DNA of 64,000 nt from Amaranthus tricolor. Lineage: Eukaryota; Streptophyta; Magnoliopsida; Caryophyllales; Amaranthaceae. The notes beneath the pieces are model-generated. The model was not told where the DNA came from. It worked only from the letters and a program-made list of their open reading frames with translations, and made no database searches. This document shows, piece by piece, positions 25,320 through 39,632 of the stretch. The stretch spans positions 19,008,401 through 19,072,400 of the forward strand of contig NC_080059.1 of the NCBI RefSeq assembly GCF_026212465.1, in the 5' to 3' direction. How positions within the stretch are numbered: the first letter of the stretch is position 1; every line of letters begins with the position of its first letter. Made by a program: the position numbers and the translations under genes.

Positions 25320-28300
25320 ATTTCTAGCATATGACTATTATTTTCAATTCTAACCACTTTAACACATTAATATATACCAAATAGTGTTGTGTGTAAAGTT
25401 TGGTAAAAAACAAACCAATTTTGAGCTACTTTATGCACGATATGCCAAAAACGCATAAAAATAAAAAAAATCGCAACTTAACACGTAATTTCTAGCATAT
25501 AACTATTATTTTCAATTCTAACCACTTCAACACAATAATATATACCAAATAGTGTTTTGTTCCAAGTTTCTTGCAAAACAAACCAAATTCGAGTTATTTA
25601 TGCGCGAAAGGGCCAAAAAAGCTTTAAAAAGCTATAAAATCCCAACTTAACACGTAATTTCTAGCATATGACTATAATTTTCAATACGAACCATTTTAAC
25701 ACTATGATATATAATTTCTAACATATGACTATTATTTTCAATTCTAACCACTTCAACAAAATAATATATACTAAATAGTTTTGTGTGCTATGTTTCGTGC
25801 AAAACAAACCGAGTTTGAGCAATTTTATGTGCGAAAGTGCCAAAAAAGCTTAAAAACCAATAAAATCACAACCTAACACGTAATTTCTTGCATATGACTA
25901 TTATTTTCAATTCTAAATACTTCAACATAATAATATATACCAAAAAGTGTTGTCTACCAAGTTTCGTGCTAAACAAACGAAGTTTGAGCAACTTTATGCG
26001 CGAAAGTGCCAAAACTTCTTAAAAACCCATAAAATCACAACTTAGAACATAATTTCAAGCATATGACTATTATTTTTAATTCTAACCACTTGCGCACAAT
26101 AATATATACCAAATAGTGTTGTGCGCCAAGTTTCGTGCAAAGCAAACCAAGTTTGAGCATCTACCTAATGCGCGAAAGTGCCAAAAATGCTTAAAAACCC
26201 ATAAAATCGCAACTAAGCACGTAATTTTTTTGGATATGACTTTTATTTTAAATTCTAACCACTTCAACAAAATAATAAACACCAAATAGTGTTGTGTGCC
26301 AAGTTTCGTGCAAACCAAACACAGTTTGAGCTACTTTATGCGCGAAAGTGCCAATAAAGCTTAAAAACCCATAAAATCGCAACTTAGCACGTAATTTCTA
26401 GCATATGACTATTATTTTCAATTCTAACCACTTCAACACATTAATATATACCAAATAGTGTTGTGTGTAATGTTTAGTGCAAAACAAACCAATTTTGGGC
26501 TACTTTATGCACGATATGCCAAAAAAGCATAAAAATCCAAAAAATCGCAACTTGACAGGTAATTTCTAGAATATGACTATTATTTTCAATTCTAACCACT
26601 TCAACACAATAATATATACCAAATAGTGTTGTGTGTCAAGTTTCGTGCAAAACAAACCAAGTTTGAGCTACTTTATGCGAGAAAGTGCCAAAAATGCTAA
26701 GAAACACATAAAATCGCAACTTAACACGTAATTTTCTTGCATATGACTATAATTTTCAATTCTAACCATTATAACACTATATTATATACCAAATAGTATT
26801 CTGTGCCATGTTTCGTTCAAAACAAACCAAGTTTGAGCTACTTTATGCCCGAAAGTGAAAAAAAAGCTTTAAAAACTCAAAAATCGCAACTTAGCACGTA
26901 ATTTCTAGCATATGACTATTATTTTCAATTCTAACCACTTCAACAAATTAATATGTACCAGATAGTGTTGTGTGTTAATTTTCGTGGAAAACAAACCAAT
27001 TTTGAGCTACTTTATGCACGATATGCCAAAAACGCATAAAAATAAAAAAAATCGCAACTTAACACGTAATGTCTAGCATATAACTATTATTTTCAATTCT
27101 AACCACTTCAACACAATAATATATACCAAATAATGTTGTGTGCCAAGTTTCATGCAAAACAAACCAAATTCGAGCTACTTTATGCGCGAAAGTGCCAAAA
27201 AAGCTTTAAAAAGCTATAAAATCGCAACTTAACACGTAATTTCTAGCATATGACCATAATTTTCAATACGAACCACTTTAACACTATGATATATACCAAA
27301 TAGTATTCTGTGCAAAGTTTCGTGCAAAACAAACCAAGTGTTTGCTACTTTATGCGCAAAAGTGCAAAAAAAGCTTGAAAACTCAAAAAACGCGACGTAG
27401 TACGTAATTTTTAAATACGAGTATTATTTTCAATTCTAACCACTTCAACACAATAATATATACCAAATAGTTTTGTGTGGCATGTTTTGTGCAAAACAAA
27501 TCAAGTTTGAGCAACTTTATGCGCGAAAGTGACAAGAAATCTTATAAACCAATAAAATTGCAACCTAACACGTAATATCTAACATATGACTATTATTTTC
27601 AATTCTAACCACTTCAAAACAATAAAAAACACCAAATAGTGTTGTGTGCCAAGTTTCGTGCATAGCAAACCAAGTTTGAGCAATTTTATGTGCGAAAGTG
27701 CCAAAAAAGCTGAAAAACCAATAAAATCACAACCTAACACATAATTTCTTTCATATGACTAATATTTTCAATTTTAACCACTTCAACACATTAATATATA
27801 CCAAATAGTCTTGTGTGTAATGTTTCGTGCAAAACAAGCCAATTTTGGGCTACTTTATGCACGATATGCCAAAAAAGCATAAAAATCCAAAAAATCGCAA
27901 CTTAACACGTAATTTCTAGCATATGACTATTATTTTCAATTCTAACCACTTCAACACAATAATATATATACCAAATAGTGGTGTGTGTCAAGTGTCGTGC
28001 AAAACAAACCAAGTTTGAGCTACTTTATGCGAGAAAGTGCCAAAAATGCTTAAAAACCCATAAAATCGCAACTTAACACGTAATTTCTAGCGTATGACTA
28101 TAATTTTCAATTCTAACCACTATAACACTATAATATATACCAAATAGTATTCTGTGCCATGTTTCGTTCAAAACAAACCAAGTTTGAGCTACTTTATGCG
28201 CGAAAGTGAAAAAAAAGCTTAAAAAATCAAAAATCGCAACTTAGCACGTAATTTCTAGCATATGACGATTATTTTCAATTCTAACCACTTCGACACATTA

Positions 28301-31300
28301 ATATATACCAGATAGTGTTGTGTGTAAATTTTCGTGCAAAACAAACCAATTTTGAGCTACTTTTTGCACGATACGCCAAAAACGTATAAAAATTAAAAAA
28401 ATCGCAACTTAACACGTAATTTCTAGCGTGTAACTATTATTTTCAATTCTAACCACTTCAAAACAATAATATATACCAAATAATATTGTGTGCCAAGTTT
28501 CATGCAAAACAAACCAAATTCGAGCTACTTTATGCGTGAAAGTGCCAAAAAAGCTTTAAAAAGCTATCAAATCGCAACTTAAGACGTAATTTCTAGCATA
28601 TAACTATAATTTTCAATACGAACCACTTTAACACTATGATATATACCAAATAGTATTCTGTGCAAAGTTTCATGCAAAACAAACCAAATGTTTGCTACTT
28701 TATGCGCAAAAGTGCAAAAAAAGCTTTAAAACTCAAAAAACGCAACTTAGTACGTAATTTCGAGACTATGATTATTATTTTCAATTCTAACCACTTCAAC
28801 ACAATAATATATACCAAATAGTTTTGTTTGGCATGTTTTGTGCAAAACAACCCAAGTTTGAGCAACTTTATGCGAGAAAGTGACAAGAAATCTTATAAAC
28901 CAATAAAATTGCAACCTAACACGTAAGTTCTAACATATGACTATTATTTTAAATTCTAACGACTTCAACACAATAATAAACACCAAATAGTGATGTGTGC
29001 CAAGTTTCGTGCAAAGCAAACCAAGTTTGAGCTACTTTATGCGCGAAAGTGCCAATAAAGCTTAAAAACCCATAAAATCGCAACTTAGCACGTAATTTCT
29101 AGCATATTACTATTATTTTCAATTCTAACCACTTCAACACATTAATATTATACTAAATAGTGTTGTGTGCAAAGTTTCGTGCAAAACAAAACAATTTTTT
29201 GCTACTTTATGCACGATATGCCAAAAAAGCATAAAAATCCAAAAAATCGCAACTCAACACGTAATTTCTAGCATATGACTATTATTTTCAATTCTAACCA
29301 ATTCAACACAATATTAAATACCAAATAGTGTTGTGTGTCAAGTTTCGTGCAAAACAAACCAAGTTTGAGCTACTTTATGCGAGAAAGTGCCAAAAATGCT
29401 TAAAAACCCATAAAATCGCAACTTAGCACGTAATTTCTAGCATATGACTATTATTTTCAATTCTAACCACTATAACACTATAATATATACCAAATAGTAT
29501 TCTGCGCCATGTTTCGTGCAAAACAAACCAAGTTTGAGCTACTTTATGCGCGAAAGTAAAAAAAAGGCTTAAAACTCAAAAGTCGCAACTTATTAGCTCG
29601 TAATTCTAGCATATGACTATTATTTTCAATTCTAACCACTTCAACACATTAATATATACCAGATAGTGTTGTGTGTAAAACTTTGGTGCAAAACAAACCA
29701 ATTTTGAGCTACTTTATGCACGATAAGCCAAAAACCGCATAAAAATTAAAAAAAATCGCAACTTAACACGTAATTTCTAGCATATAACTATTATTTTCAA
29801 TTCTAACCACTTCAACACAATAATATATACCCAAATAATGTTGTGTGCCAAGTTTCATGCAAAACAAACCAAATTCGAGCTACTTTATGCGCGAAAGTGC
29901 CAAAAAAGCTTAAAAAAGCAATAAAATCCCAACTTAACACGTAATTTCTAGCATATGACTATAATTTTCAATAAGAACCACTTTAACACTATAATATATA
30001 CCAAATAGTATTCTGTGCAAAGTTTCGTGCAAAAAAAACCAAGTGTTTGCTACTTTATGCGCAAAAGTGCATAAAAAGCTTTAAAACTCAAAAAATGCAA
30101 CTTAGTACGTAATTTCTAGAATATGAGTATTTTTTTCAATTATAACTACTTCAACACAATAATATATACCAAATAGTGTTGTGTGGCATGTTTTGTGCAA
30201 AACAAACCAAGTTTGAGCAACTTTATGCGCGAAAATGACAAGAAATCTTATAAACCAATAAAATTGCAACCTAACACACAATTTCTAACATATGACTAAT
30301 ATTTTCAATTCTAACCACTTCAACACAATAATATATATACCAAATAGTTTTGTGTGCTATGTTTCGTGCAAAACAAACCAAGTTTGAGCAATTTTATGTG
30401 CGAAAGTGCAAAAAAAAGCTTAAAAACCAATAAAATCAAAACCTAACCCTTAATTTCTTGCATATGACTATTATTTTAAATTCTAACCACTTCAACACAA
30501 TAATATATACCAAAAAGTGTTGTCTGCCAAGTTTCGTGCAAAACAAACCAAGTTTGAGCTACTTTATGCGCGAAAGTGCCAAAAAAGCTTAAAAACCCAT
30601 AAAATCGCAACTTAGCACGTAATTTTTTGGATATGACTATTATTTTCAATTCTAACCATTTCAACACAATAATAAACACCAAATAGTGTTGTGTGCCAAG
30701 TTTCGTGCAAAGCAAACCAAGTTTGAGCTACTTTATGTGCGAAAGTGCCAATAAAGCATAAAAACCCATAAAATCGATACTTAGCACGTAATTTCTATCA
30801 TATGACTATAATTTTTAATTCTAACCACTTCAACACATTAATATATACCACATAGTGTTGTGTGCAAAGTTTAGTGCAAAACTAACCAATTTTGGGCTAC
30901 TTTATGCACGATATGCCAAAAAAGCATAAAAATCAAAAAAATCGCAACTGAACACGTAATTTCTAGCATATGACTATTATTTTCAATTATAATCACTTCA
31001 ACACAATAACATATACCAAATAGTGTTGTGTGTCAAGTTTCATGCAAAACAAACTAAGTTTGAGCTACTTTATGCGAGAAAGTGCCAAAAATGCTTAAAA
31101 ACCCATAAAATCGCAACTTAACACATAATTTCTAGCATATGACTATAATTTTCAATTGTAACCATTATAACACTATAATAAATACCAAATAGTATTCTTT
31201 GCCTTGTTTCGTGCAAAACAAACCAAGTTTGAACTACTTTATGCGCGAAAGTGAAAAAAAAGCTTAAAAACTCAAAAAACGCAACTTTGTACGTAATTTC

Positions 31301-32300
31301 TAGCATATGACTATTATTTTCAATTCTAACCACTTAAACACAATAATATAAACCAAATAGTGTGCTGTGCCAAGTTTCAAGTAAAATAAACCAAATTTGA
31401 GCTACTTTATGCGCAAAAGTGCCAAAAAAGCTTACAAACCCAAAACTCGCAACTTAGCACGTCATTTCTAGCATATGACTATTATTTTCAATTCTAACAA
31501 CTTCAACACATTAATATATATCAAATAGTGTTGTGTGTAATGTTTCGTGGTAAACAAACCAATTTTGAGCTACTTTATGCACGATATGCCAAAAACGCAT
31601 AAAAATAAAAAAAATCGCATTTTAACACGTAAGTTCTAGAATATAACTATTATTTTCAATTCTAACCACTTCAACACAATAATATATACCAAATAGTGTT
31701 ATGTGCCAAGTTTCATGCAAAACAAACCAAATTCGAGCTACTCTATGCGCGAAAGTGCCAAAAAAGCTTTAAAAAGCTATAAAATCGCAACTTAACACGT
31801 AATTTCTCGCATATGACTATAATTTTCAATACTAACCACTTTAACACTATGATATATACCAAATAGTATTCTGTGCAAAGTTTCGTGCAAAAGACCCCAA
31901 GTTTTTGCTACTTTATGCGCAAAAGTGTAACAAAAGCTTAAAAACTCAAAAAACGCAACTTAGTACGTAATTTCTAGAATATGACTATTATTTTAAATTC
32001 TAACCACTTCAACACAATAATATATACCAAATAGTGTTGTGTGGCATGTTTTGTGCAAAACAAACCAAGTTTGAGCTACTTTATGCGCGAAAGTGTCAAA
32101 AAAGCTTAAAAACCCATAAAATCGCAACTTAGAACGTAAATTCAAGCATATGACTATTATTTTTAATTCTAACCACTTGCGCACTATAATATATACCAAA
32201 TAGTGTTGTGAGCCAAGTTTCGTGCAAAGCAAACCAAGTTTGAGCATCTACCTTATGCGCGAAAGTGCAAAAAATGCTTAAAAACCCACAAAATTGCAAC
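25320..32300. repeat. Higher-order repeat domain, ~1.35 kb (8 monomers)
   Basis: Diagnostic monomer variants recur at near-constant spacing. TAGTATTCTGTGCCATG-type units start at about 26790, 28141, 29491 and 31186 (spacings 1351, 1350, 1695). CCAAATTCGAGCTACT units lie at about 27166, 28516, 29871 and 31729 (1350, 1355, 1858). These correspond to 8, 8 and then 10-11 monomers, so the unit is an octamer with an expanded last copy. Confidence 0.8.
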
Positions 32301-35300
32301 TTAGCACGTAACTTTTTGGATATGACTATTATTTTCAATTCTAACCACTTCAACACAATAATAAACACCAAATAGTGTTGAGTTCCAAGTTTCGTGCAAA
32401 GCCAACCAAGTTTGAGCTAAGGTATGCGCGATAGTGCCAATAAAGCTTCAAAACCCATAAATTTGAACTTAGCATGTAATTTATCGCATATGACTATTAT
32501 TTTCAATTCTAACCCTTCAACACAATAATATAAACCAAATAGTGTTCTGTGCCAAGTTTCGAGCAAAATAAACCAAATTTGAGCTACTTATGCGCGAAAG
32601 TGCCAAAAAGCTTAAAAACCCATAAATCGCAACACAGCACGTAATTTCTAGCATATAACTATTATCTTCAATTCTAATCACTTCAACACATTAATATATA
32701 CCAAATAGTGTTGTGTGCAAAGTTTTGTGCAAAACAAACCAATTTTGAGCTACTTTATGCACGATATGCCAAAAACGCATAAAAATCAAAAAAATCGCAA
32801 CTTAACACGTAATTTCTAGTATATAACTATGATTTTATATTCTATCCACTTCAACACAATAATATATACCAAATAGTGTTGTGTGCCAAGTTTCGTGCAA
32901 AACAAACCAAGTTTGAGCTACCTTATGCGCGAAAGTGCCAAAAAAACTTAAAAACCCATCAAATCGCAACTTAACACGTAATTTCTAGCATATGACTATA
33001 ATTTTAAATACTAACCACTTCAACACAATAATATATACCAAATAGTGTTGTGTGTCAAGTTTCGTGCAAAACAAACCAAGTTTGATCTACTTTATGCGCT
33101 AGTGAAAAAAAAAGCTTAAAAATTCAAAAAACGCAACTTAGTACGTAATTTCTAGCATATGACTATTATTTTCAATTCTAACCCCTTCAACAAAATAATA
33201 TATACCAAATAGTATTGTGTGGCATGTTTTTTGCAAAACAAAATAAGTTTGAGCAACTTTATGCGTGCAAGTGACAAGAAAGCCTATAAACCCATAAAAT
33301 CGCAACCTTACATGTTATTTCTAACATATAAATATTATTTTCAATTCTAACTAGTTCAACACAATAATATTTATCAAATAGTGTTGTGTGCCAAGTTTCA
33401 TGCAAAACAAACCAATTTTGAGCTACTTTATGCACGATATGCAAAAAAAGCATAAAATTCAAAAAATCGCAACTTAACACGTAATTTCTAACATATGACT
33501 ATTATTTTCAATTCTAACCACTTCAACACATAATATATACCAAATAGTATTGTGTGTCAACTTTCGTGCAAAACAAACCAACTTTAAGTTACTTTATGCG
33601 CGAAAGTGCCAAAAAATCTTAAAAGCCCATAAAAAATCACACTTCTTAACACGTAATTTCTATCATATGAATATTATTTTTAATTCTTACCACTTCAAAA
33701 CAATAATATAAACAAAATAGTGTTATGTGCCAAGTTTCGTGCAAAACAAACCAAGTTTAATCATCTACTTTATGCGCGAAAGTGCTAAAAAAGATTAAAA
33801 ACCCATAACATCGCAACTTAGCACGTAATTTCTAGCATATGACTATTATTTTCAATTCTAACCACTTCAACACAATAATATAAACCAAATAGTGTTATGT
33901 GCCAAGTTTCGAGCAAAATAAACCAAATTTGAGCTACTTTATGCGCGAAAGTGCCAAAAAAGCTTAAAAACCCATAAATCGCAACTTAGCACGTAATTTC
34001 TAGCATATGACTATTATTTTAAGTTCTAACCACTTCAACACTTTAATATATACCAAATAGTGTTGTGTGCAAAGTTTCGTGCAAAACAAACTAATTATGA
34101 GCAACTTTATGGGCGCAAGTAACAAGAAAGCTTATAAACCCATAAAATCGCAACTTACCACGTAATTTCTAGCATATGACTATTATTTTCAATTCTAACC
34201 ACTTCAACACAATAATATATACCAAATAGTGTTGTGTGCAAAGATTCGTGCAAAACAAACCATGTTTGAGTAACTTTATGCGCGCACGTGACAAGAATGC
34301 TTATAAACCCATAATATCGCAACCTTATACGTAATTTCCAACATATGACTTTTATATTTAAATATAACTATTTCAACACAATAATATATACCAAATAGTG
34401 TTGTGTGCAAAGTTTAATGCAAAACAAACCAATTTTAAGCTACTTTATGCACGATATGCAAAAAAGCATAATATTCCAAAAAATCGCAACTAAACACGTG
34501 ATTTCTAGCATATGACAATTATTTTCAATTCTAACCATTTTAGCACATAATATATACCAAATAGTATTGTGTGTCAAGTTTCGTGCAAAACAAACCAAGT
34601 TTGAGTTACTTTATGCGCGAAAGTGCCAAAAAAGCTTAAAAGCCCATAAAATCGCTACTTAACACGTAATTTCTATCATATGAATATTATTTTTAATTCT
34701 TACCACTTCAAAACAATAATATAAACCAAATAGTGTTGCGTGCCAAGTTTCGTGCAAAACATACCAAGTTTGAGCTACTTTATGCGCGAAAGAGCCAAAA
34801 AAAACTTCAAAACCCATAAAATCGTAACATAGCACGTAATTTCTAAAATATGACTATTATTTTCAATTCTAACCACTTCAACACTAATATAAACCAAATA
34901 GTTTTCTATGCCAAGTTTCGAGGAAAATAAACCAAATTTGAGTTACTTTATGCGCGAAAGTTCCAAAAAAGCTTAAAAACCCAAAAATCGCAACTTAGCA
35001 CGTAATTTCTAGCATATCACTATTATATTCAATTCTAACCACTTCAACACATTAATATATACCAAATAGTGTTGTGTGCGAAGTTTCGTGCAAAACAAAC
35101 CAATTTTGAGCTACTTTAATTTGTGCACGACATTCCAAAAACGCATAAAATCGAAAAAGTCGCAACTTAACACGTAATTTCAAGCATACAACTATTATTT
35201 TCAATTCTAACCACTTCAACACAATAATATATACCAAATAGTGTTGTGTGCCAAGTTTCGTGCAAAATAAACCAAGTTCGAGCTACTTTATGCGCGAAAG

Positions 35301-38300
35301 TGCCAAAAAAATTTCAAAACCCATATAATCGTAACTTAGAACGTAATTTCTAACATATGACTATTATTTTCAATCCTAACCACTTCAACACAAAAATATA
35401 TTCCAAATAGTATTTTGTGCCAAGTTTCGTGCGAAACAAACCAAGTTTGAATTACTTTATGCGCAAAAGTGCCAAAAAAGATTAATAACCCATCAAATCA
35501 CAACTTAACACGTAATTTCTAGCATATGACTATTACATTCAATTCTAAAAACTTCAACACAATAATATATACCAGATGGTGTTGTGTGCCAAGATTCGTG
35601 CAAAACAAACCAAGTTTGAGCTACTTTATGCACGAAAGCGCCAAAAAAGCTTAAAAACCCGTAAAATCGCAACTTAGCACGTAATTTCTAGCGTTTGACT
35701 ATTATTTTCAATTCTAACCACTTTTACACAATAATATATACCAAATAGTGTTGTATGCCATGTTTCGTGCAAAATAAACCAAGTTTGAGCTACGTTATGC
35801 GCGAAATTACCAAAAAAGCATAAAAACCCATAAAATTGCAACTTAACACGTAATTTTTAGAATATGACTATTAATTTAAATTGAAACCCCTTTAACACAA
35901 TAATATATACCAAATAGTGTTGTGTGCCATCTTTTGTGCAAAACAAACCATTTTTGAACTACTTTATGCACAAAAGTGCCCAAAAAGCTTAAAAACCCAT
36001 AAAATCGCAACTTAACACGTAATTACTAGCATATGACTATTATTTTCAATTCTATCCACTTAAACACAATAATATATACCAAATATTTTTGTGTTCCATA
36101 CTTCGTGCAAAACAAACCAAGTTTGAGCAACTTTATGCGCGAAAGTGACAAGAAAGCTTCTAAACCCATAAAATCGAAACCTAACACGTAATTTCTAACA
36201 TATGACTATTATTTTCAATTCTAACCACTTGAACACAATAATTTATACCAAATAGTTTTGTGTGCCAAGTTTCGTGTAAAACAAACCAAGTTTGAGCTAC
36301 TTTATGTGCGAAAGTAGAAAAAAATTTTAAAAACCCAGAAAATCGGAAATGAACACGTAATTTCGAGAATATAACTATTATTTTCATTTCTAACCACTTT
36401 AACACAATAATATACACCAAATAGTGTCGTGTGCCATGTTTCATGCAAAACAAACAGAGTTTGAGCTACTTTGTGCGCGGAAGTGCCAAAAAAGCTTAAA
36501 AACCCATAAAATTATAACTTAACACGTAATTTCTAGCATATGACTATTATTTTTAATCCTAACCACTACCACACAATTATATATACCTAATAGTTTTGTG
36601 TGCCAAGTTTCATGCAAAACAAACGAAGTTTGAGCTACTTTATCCGCGAAAGTGCCAAAAAAGCTTAAAAACCCATAAAATGGCAACATAACACATAATT
36701 TCTAGAATATGACAATGATTTTCAATTCTATAAAATTTAAGACGATAATATATACGAAATAGTGTTGTGTGCCTAGTTTCGTACAAAACAAACCAAGTTT
36801 GAACTACTTTATGCGCGAAAGTGCCAAAAAAGATTAACAACCTATAAAATCGCAATTTATCACGTAATTTCTAGCATATGACTATTATTTTCAATTCTAA
36901 TCACATCAACACAATAATATATATACAAAATGGTGTTGTGTCTCTAGTTTCGTGTTAAATAAACAAAGTTTGTGCTACTTTATGCGCAAAAGTGCCAAAA
37001 AAGCTTTAAAACCCATAAATCACAACTTAACACGTAATTTCTAGCATATGACTATTATTTTTAATTCTAACCATTTCAACACAATAATATATACCAAATA
37101 GTTTTTTGTGCCATATTTCCTGCAAAAGAAACCAAGTTTGAGCTTCTTTATGCACGAAAGTGCCAAAAAAGCGTAAAAACTTGTAAAATCGCAACTTAAC
37201 ACGTAATTTCTAACATATGACTATTATGTTCAATTCTAACCACTTAAAAAAAATTATATATACCAAATAGTGTTGTGTGCGAAGTTTCGTGCAAAACAAA
37301 CGAAGTTTGAGCTACTTTATGCGCGAAAGTGCCAAAAAAGCTTTAAAATCCATAAAATCTCAACTTAACACGTAATTTGAAGAATATAACTATTATTTTC
37401 TTCTAATCCCTGTAAAACATTAATATATACTAAATAGTGTTGTGTGCCAAATTTCCTGCAAAAGAAACCAAGTTTGTGCTTCTTTATGCACAAAAGTGCC
37501 AAAAAAGCGTAAAAAATTGTAAAATCAAAACTTAACACGTAATTTCTAGCATATGGCTATTATTTTATATTATAACCACATCAGCACAATAATATATACC
37601 AAATAATGTTGTGAGCCAAGTTTCGTGAAAAACAAACGAAGTTTGAGCTACTTTATGCGCGAAAGTGTTAAACAAGCTTAAAAACGCATAAAATCGCAAC
37701 TTAACATGTAATTTCTAGCATATGAAAAAAATTTTGAATTCTAACAACTTCAATACAATAATATATACCAAATAATGTTGTGTGCCATGTTTCGTGCAAA
37801 ACAAACCAAATTTGAGCTACTTTATGCGCGAAAGTGCCAAAAAAGCTTAAAAACGCATAAAATCGCAACTTAACATGTAATTTCTAGCATATGACTATAA
37901 TTTTGACTCCTAACCACTTCAACACAATAATATATACCAAATAGTGTTGTGTGCGAAGTTTCGTGCAAAACAAACCAAGTTTGAGCTACTTTATGTGCGA
38001 AAGTGCCAAAAAAGCTTAAAAACCCATAAAATTACAACTTAACACGTAATTTCTAGAATATGACTATTATTTTAATTTCTAACCACTTCAACACAATAAT
38101 ATATACCAGATAGTTTTGTGTGCCAAGTTTCCTGCAAAACAACCAAATTTTAGCTACTTTATATACGAAAGTGCCAAAAAAGCTAAAACAGCCATAACAT
38201 CGTAACTTAACACATAATTTCTAGCATATGACTATTATTTTAAATTCTAACCACTTCAAAACAATAATATATACCAAATAGCGTTGTGTGCCAAGTTTCA

Positions 38301-39291
38301 TGAAAAACAAACCAAGTTTGAGCTACTTTATGCGCGAAAGTGACAAAAAAGCTTAACAACCCACAAAATCGCAACTTAACACGTAGTTTCAAGCATATGA
38401 CTATTATTTTAAATTCTAATCACTCCAACACAATAATATTATATACCAAATAGTGTTCTGTGCCAAATTTCGTGCAAAACAAAACAAGTTTGAGCTACTT
38501 TATGCTCAAAAGTGCCAAAAAAAGATAAAAACCCATAAAATCGCAACTTAACACGTAATTTCTAGCATATGAATCTTATTTTAAATTCTAATCACCCCAA
38601 CACAATAATATATATACCAAATAATGTTGTGTGCCAAGTTTCGTGCAAAACAAACCAAGTTTGAACTACTTTATGCGCGAAAGTGCCAAAAAAACATAAC
38701 AACCTATAAAATCGCTACTTAACACGTAATTTCTAGCCTATGACAATTATTTTAAATTCTAATCCCTCCAACACAATAATATATATACCAAATAGTGTTG
38801 TGTGCCAAGTTTCGTGTAAAACAAACCAAGTTTGAACTACTTTATGCGCAAAAGTTCCAAAAAAGCTTAACAACCCATAAAATCGCAACTTAACACGTAA
38901 TTTCTAGCAAAGGACTATTATTTTAAATTCTAATCACTCTAACACAATAATATATATACCAAATAGTGTTGTGTGCCAAGTTTCGTGCAAAACAAACCAA
39001 GTTTGAGCTACTTTATGCGCGAAAGTGCCAAAAAAGCTTAAAAACCCATAAAACCACAACTTAACACGTAATTTCTAGAATATGACTATTATTTGAAATT
39101 CTAACCACTTCAACACAATAATATATACCAAATAGTTTTGTATGCGAAGTTTTCTGCAAAACAAAACAAGTTTGAGCTACTTTATGCTCAAAAGTGCCAA
39201 AAAAAGATAAAAACCCATAAAATCGCAACTTAACACGTAATTTTGAGCATATGACTATTATTTTCTATTCTACCCTCTTCAACACAGTAAT

Positions 39292-39632
39292 AACTAGTGG
39301 AAAAAAACGTATTTGCTGCTTATCATTTGCTGCGGTTTTTGTATATTCGCAGCAATAAATAGGAAAAAGATTTGGAAAAAAAAAAACAACTAATTGCTGT
39401 GGTTATCATCGGGCCCGCAGTAAATAATCCAAAATTACCGTTAACACATAGCAAAATAAAAAAAAAGCATTAATTGCTGCGGTTGGCTAGGGCCCGCAGC
39501 AAATAACCATATTAATTGATGCGGTTATCATGGGGCCCGCAGCAAATAATCCAAAATTACCGTTCACACACAGCAAAATTTAAAAAAAAAAGCATTTATT
39601 GCTGCGGTTGGCTAGGGCCCGCAGCAAATAAC
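39292..39632 (+). repeat. Left TIR and subterminal repeats of CACTA
   Basis: TIR at about 39292-39308, then many copies of TTGCTGCGGT and its complement, often as facing pairs around GGGCCC. A unit of about 120 bp (39391-39509) is tandemly duplicated (39508-39632) with some differences. In CACTA elements such subterminal repeats bind a transposon-encoded protein. A left-terminal C-to-A change may weaken cleavage at this end. Confidence 0.9.

Larger units (their letters stand above)
18455..39288. repeat. ~170-bp satellite array, central block
   Basis: Continuation of the left array. The first bases (CAAACCAAGTTCGAGC) complete the monomer cut by the copia element. From 18455 to about 32300 the monomers are of mixed class and in higher-order arrangement. 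From about 36 kb to 39.3 kb they are more uniform, simple head-to-tail units, with a variant TCTAATCACTCCAACACA becoming frequent near 38.4-38.95 kb. The block ends at the CACTA insertion. All short minus-strand frames here are satellite by-products. Confidence 0.97.

Noticed and set aside
1..39288. CRISPR array
   Set aside because: The regular spacing is that of a ~170-bp eukaryotic satellite without unique spacers; the surrounding elements are plant transposons.
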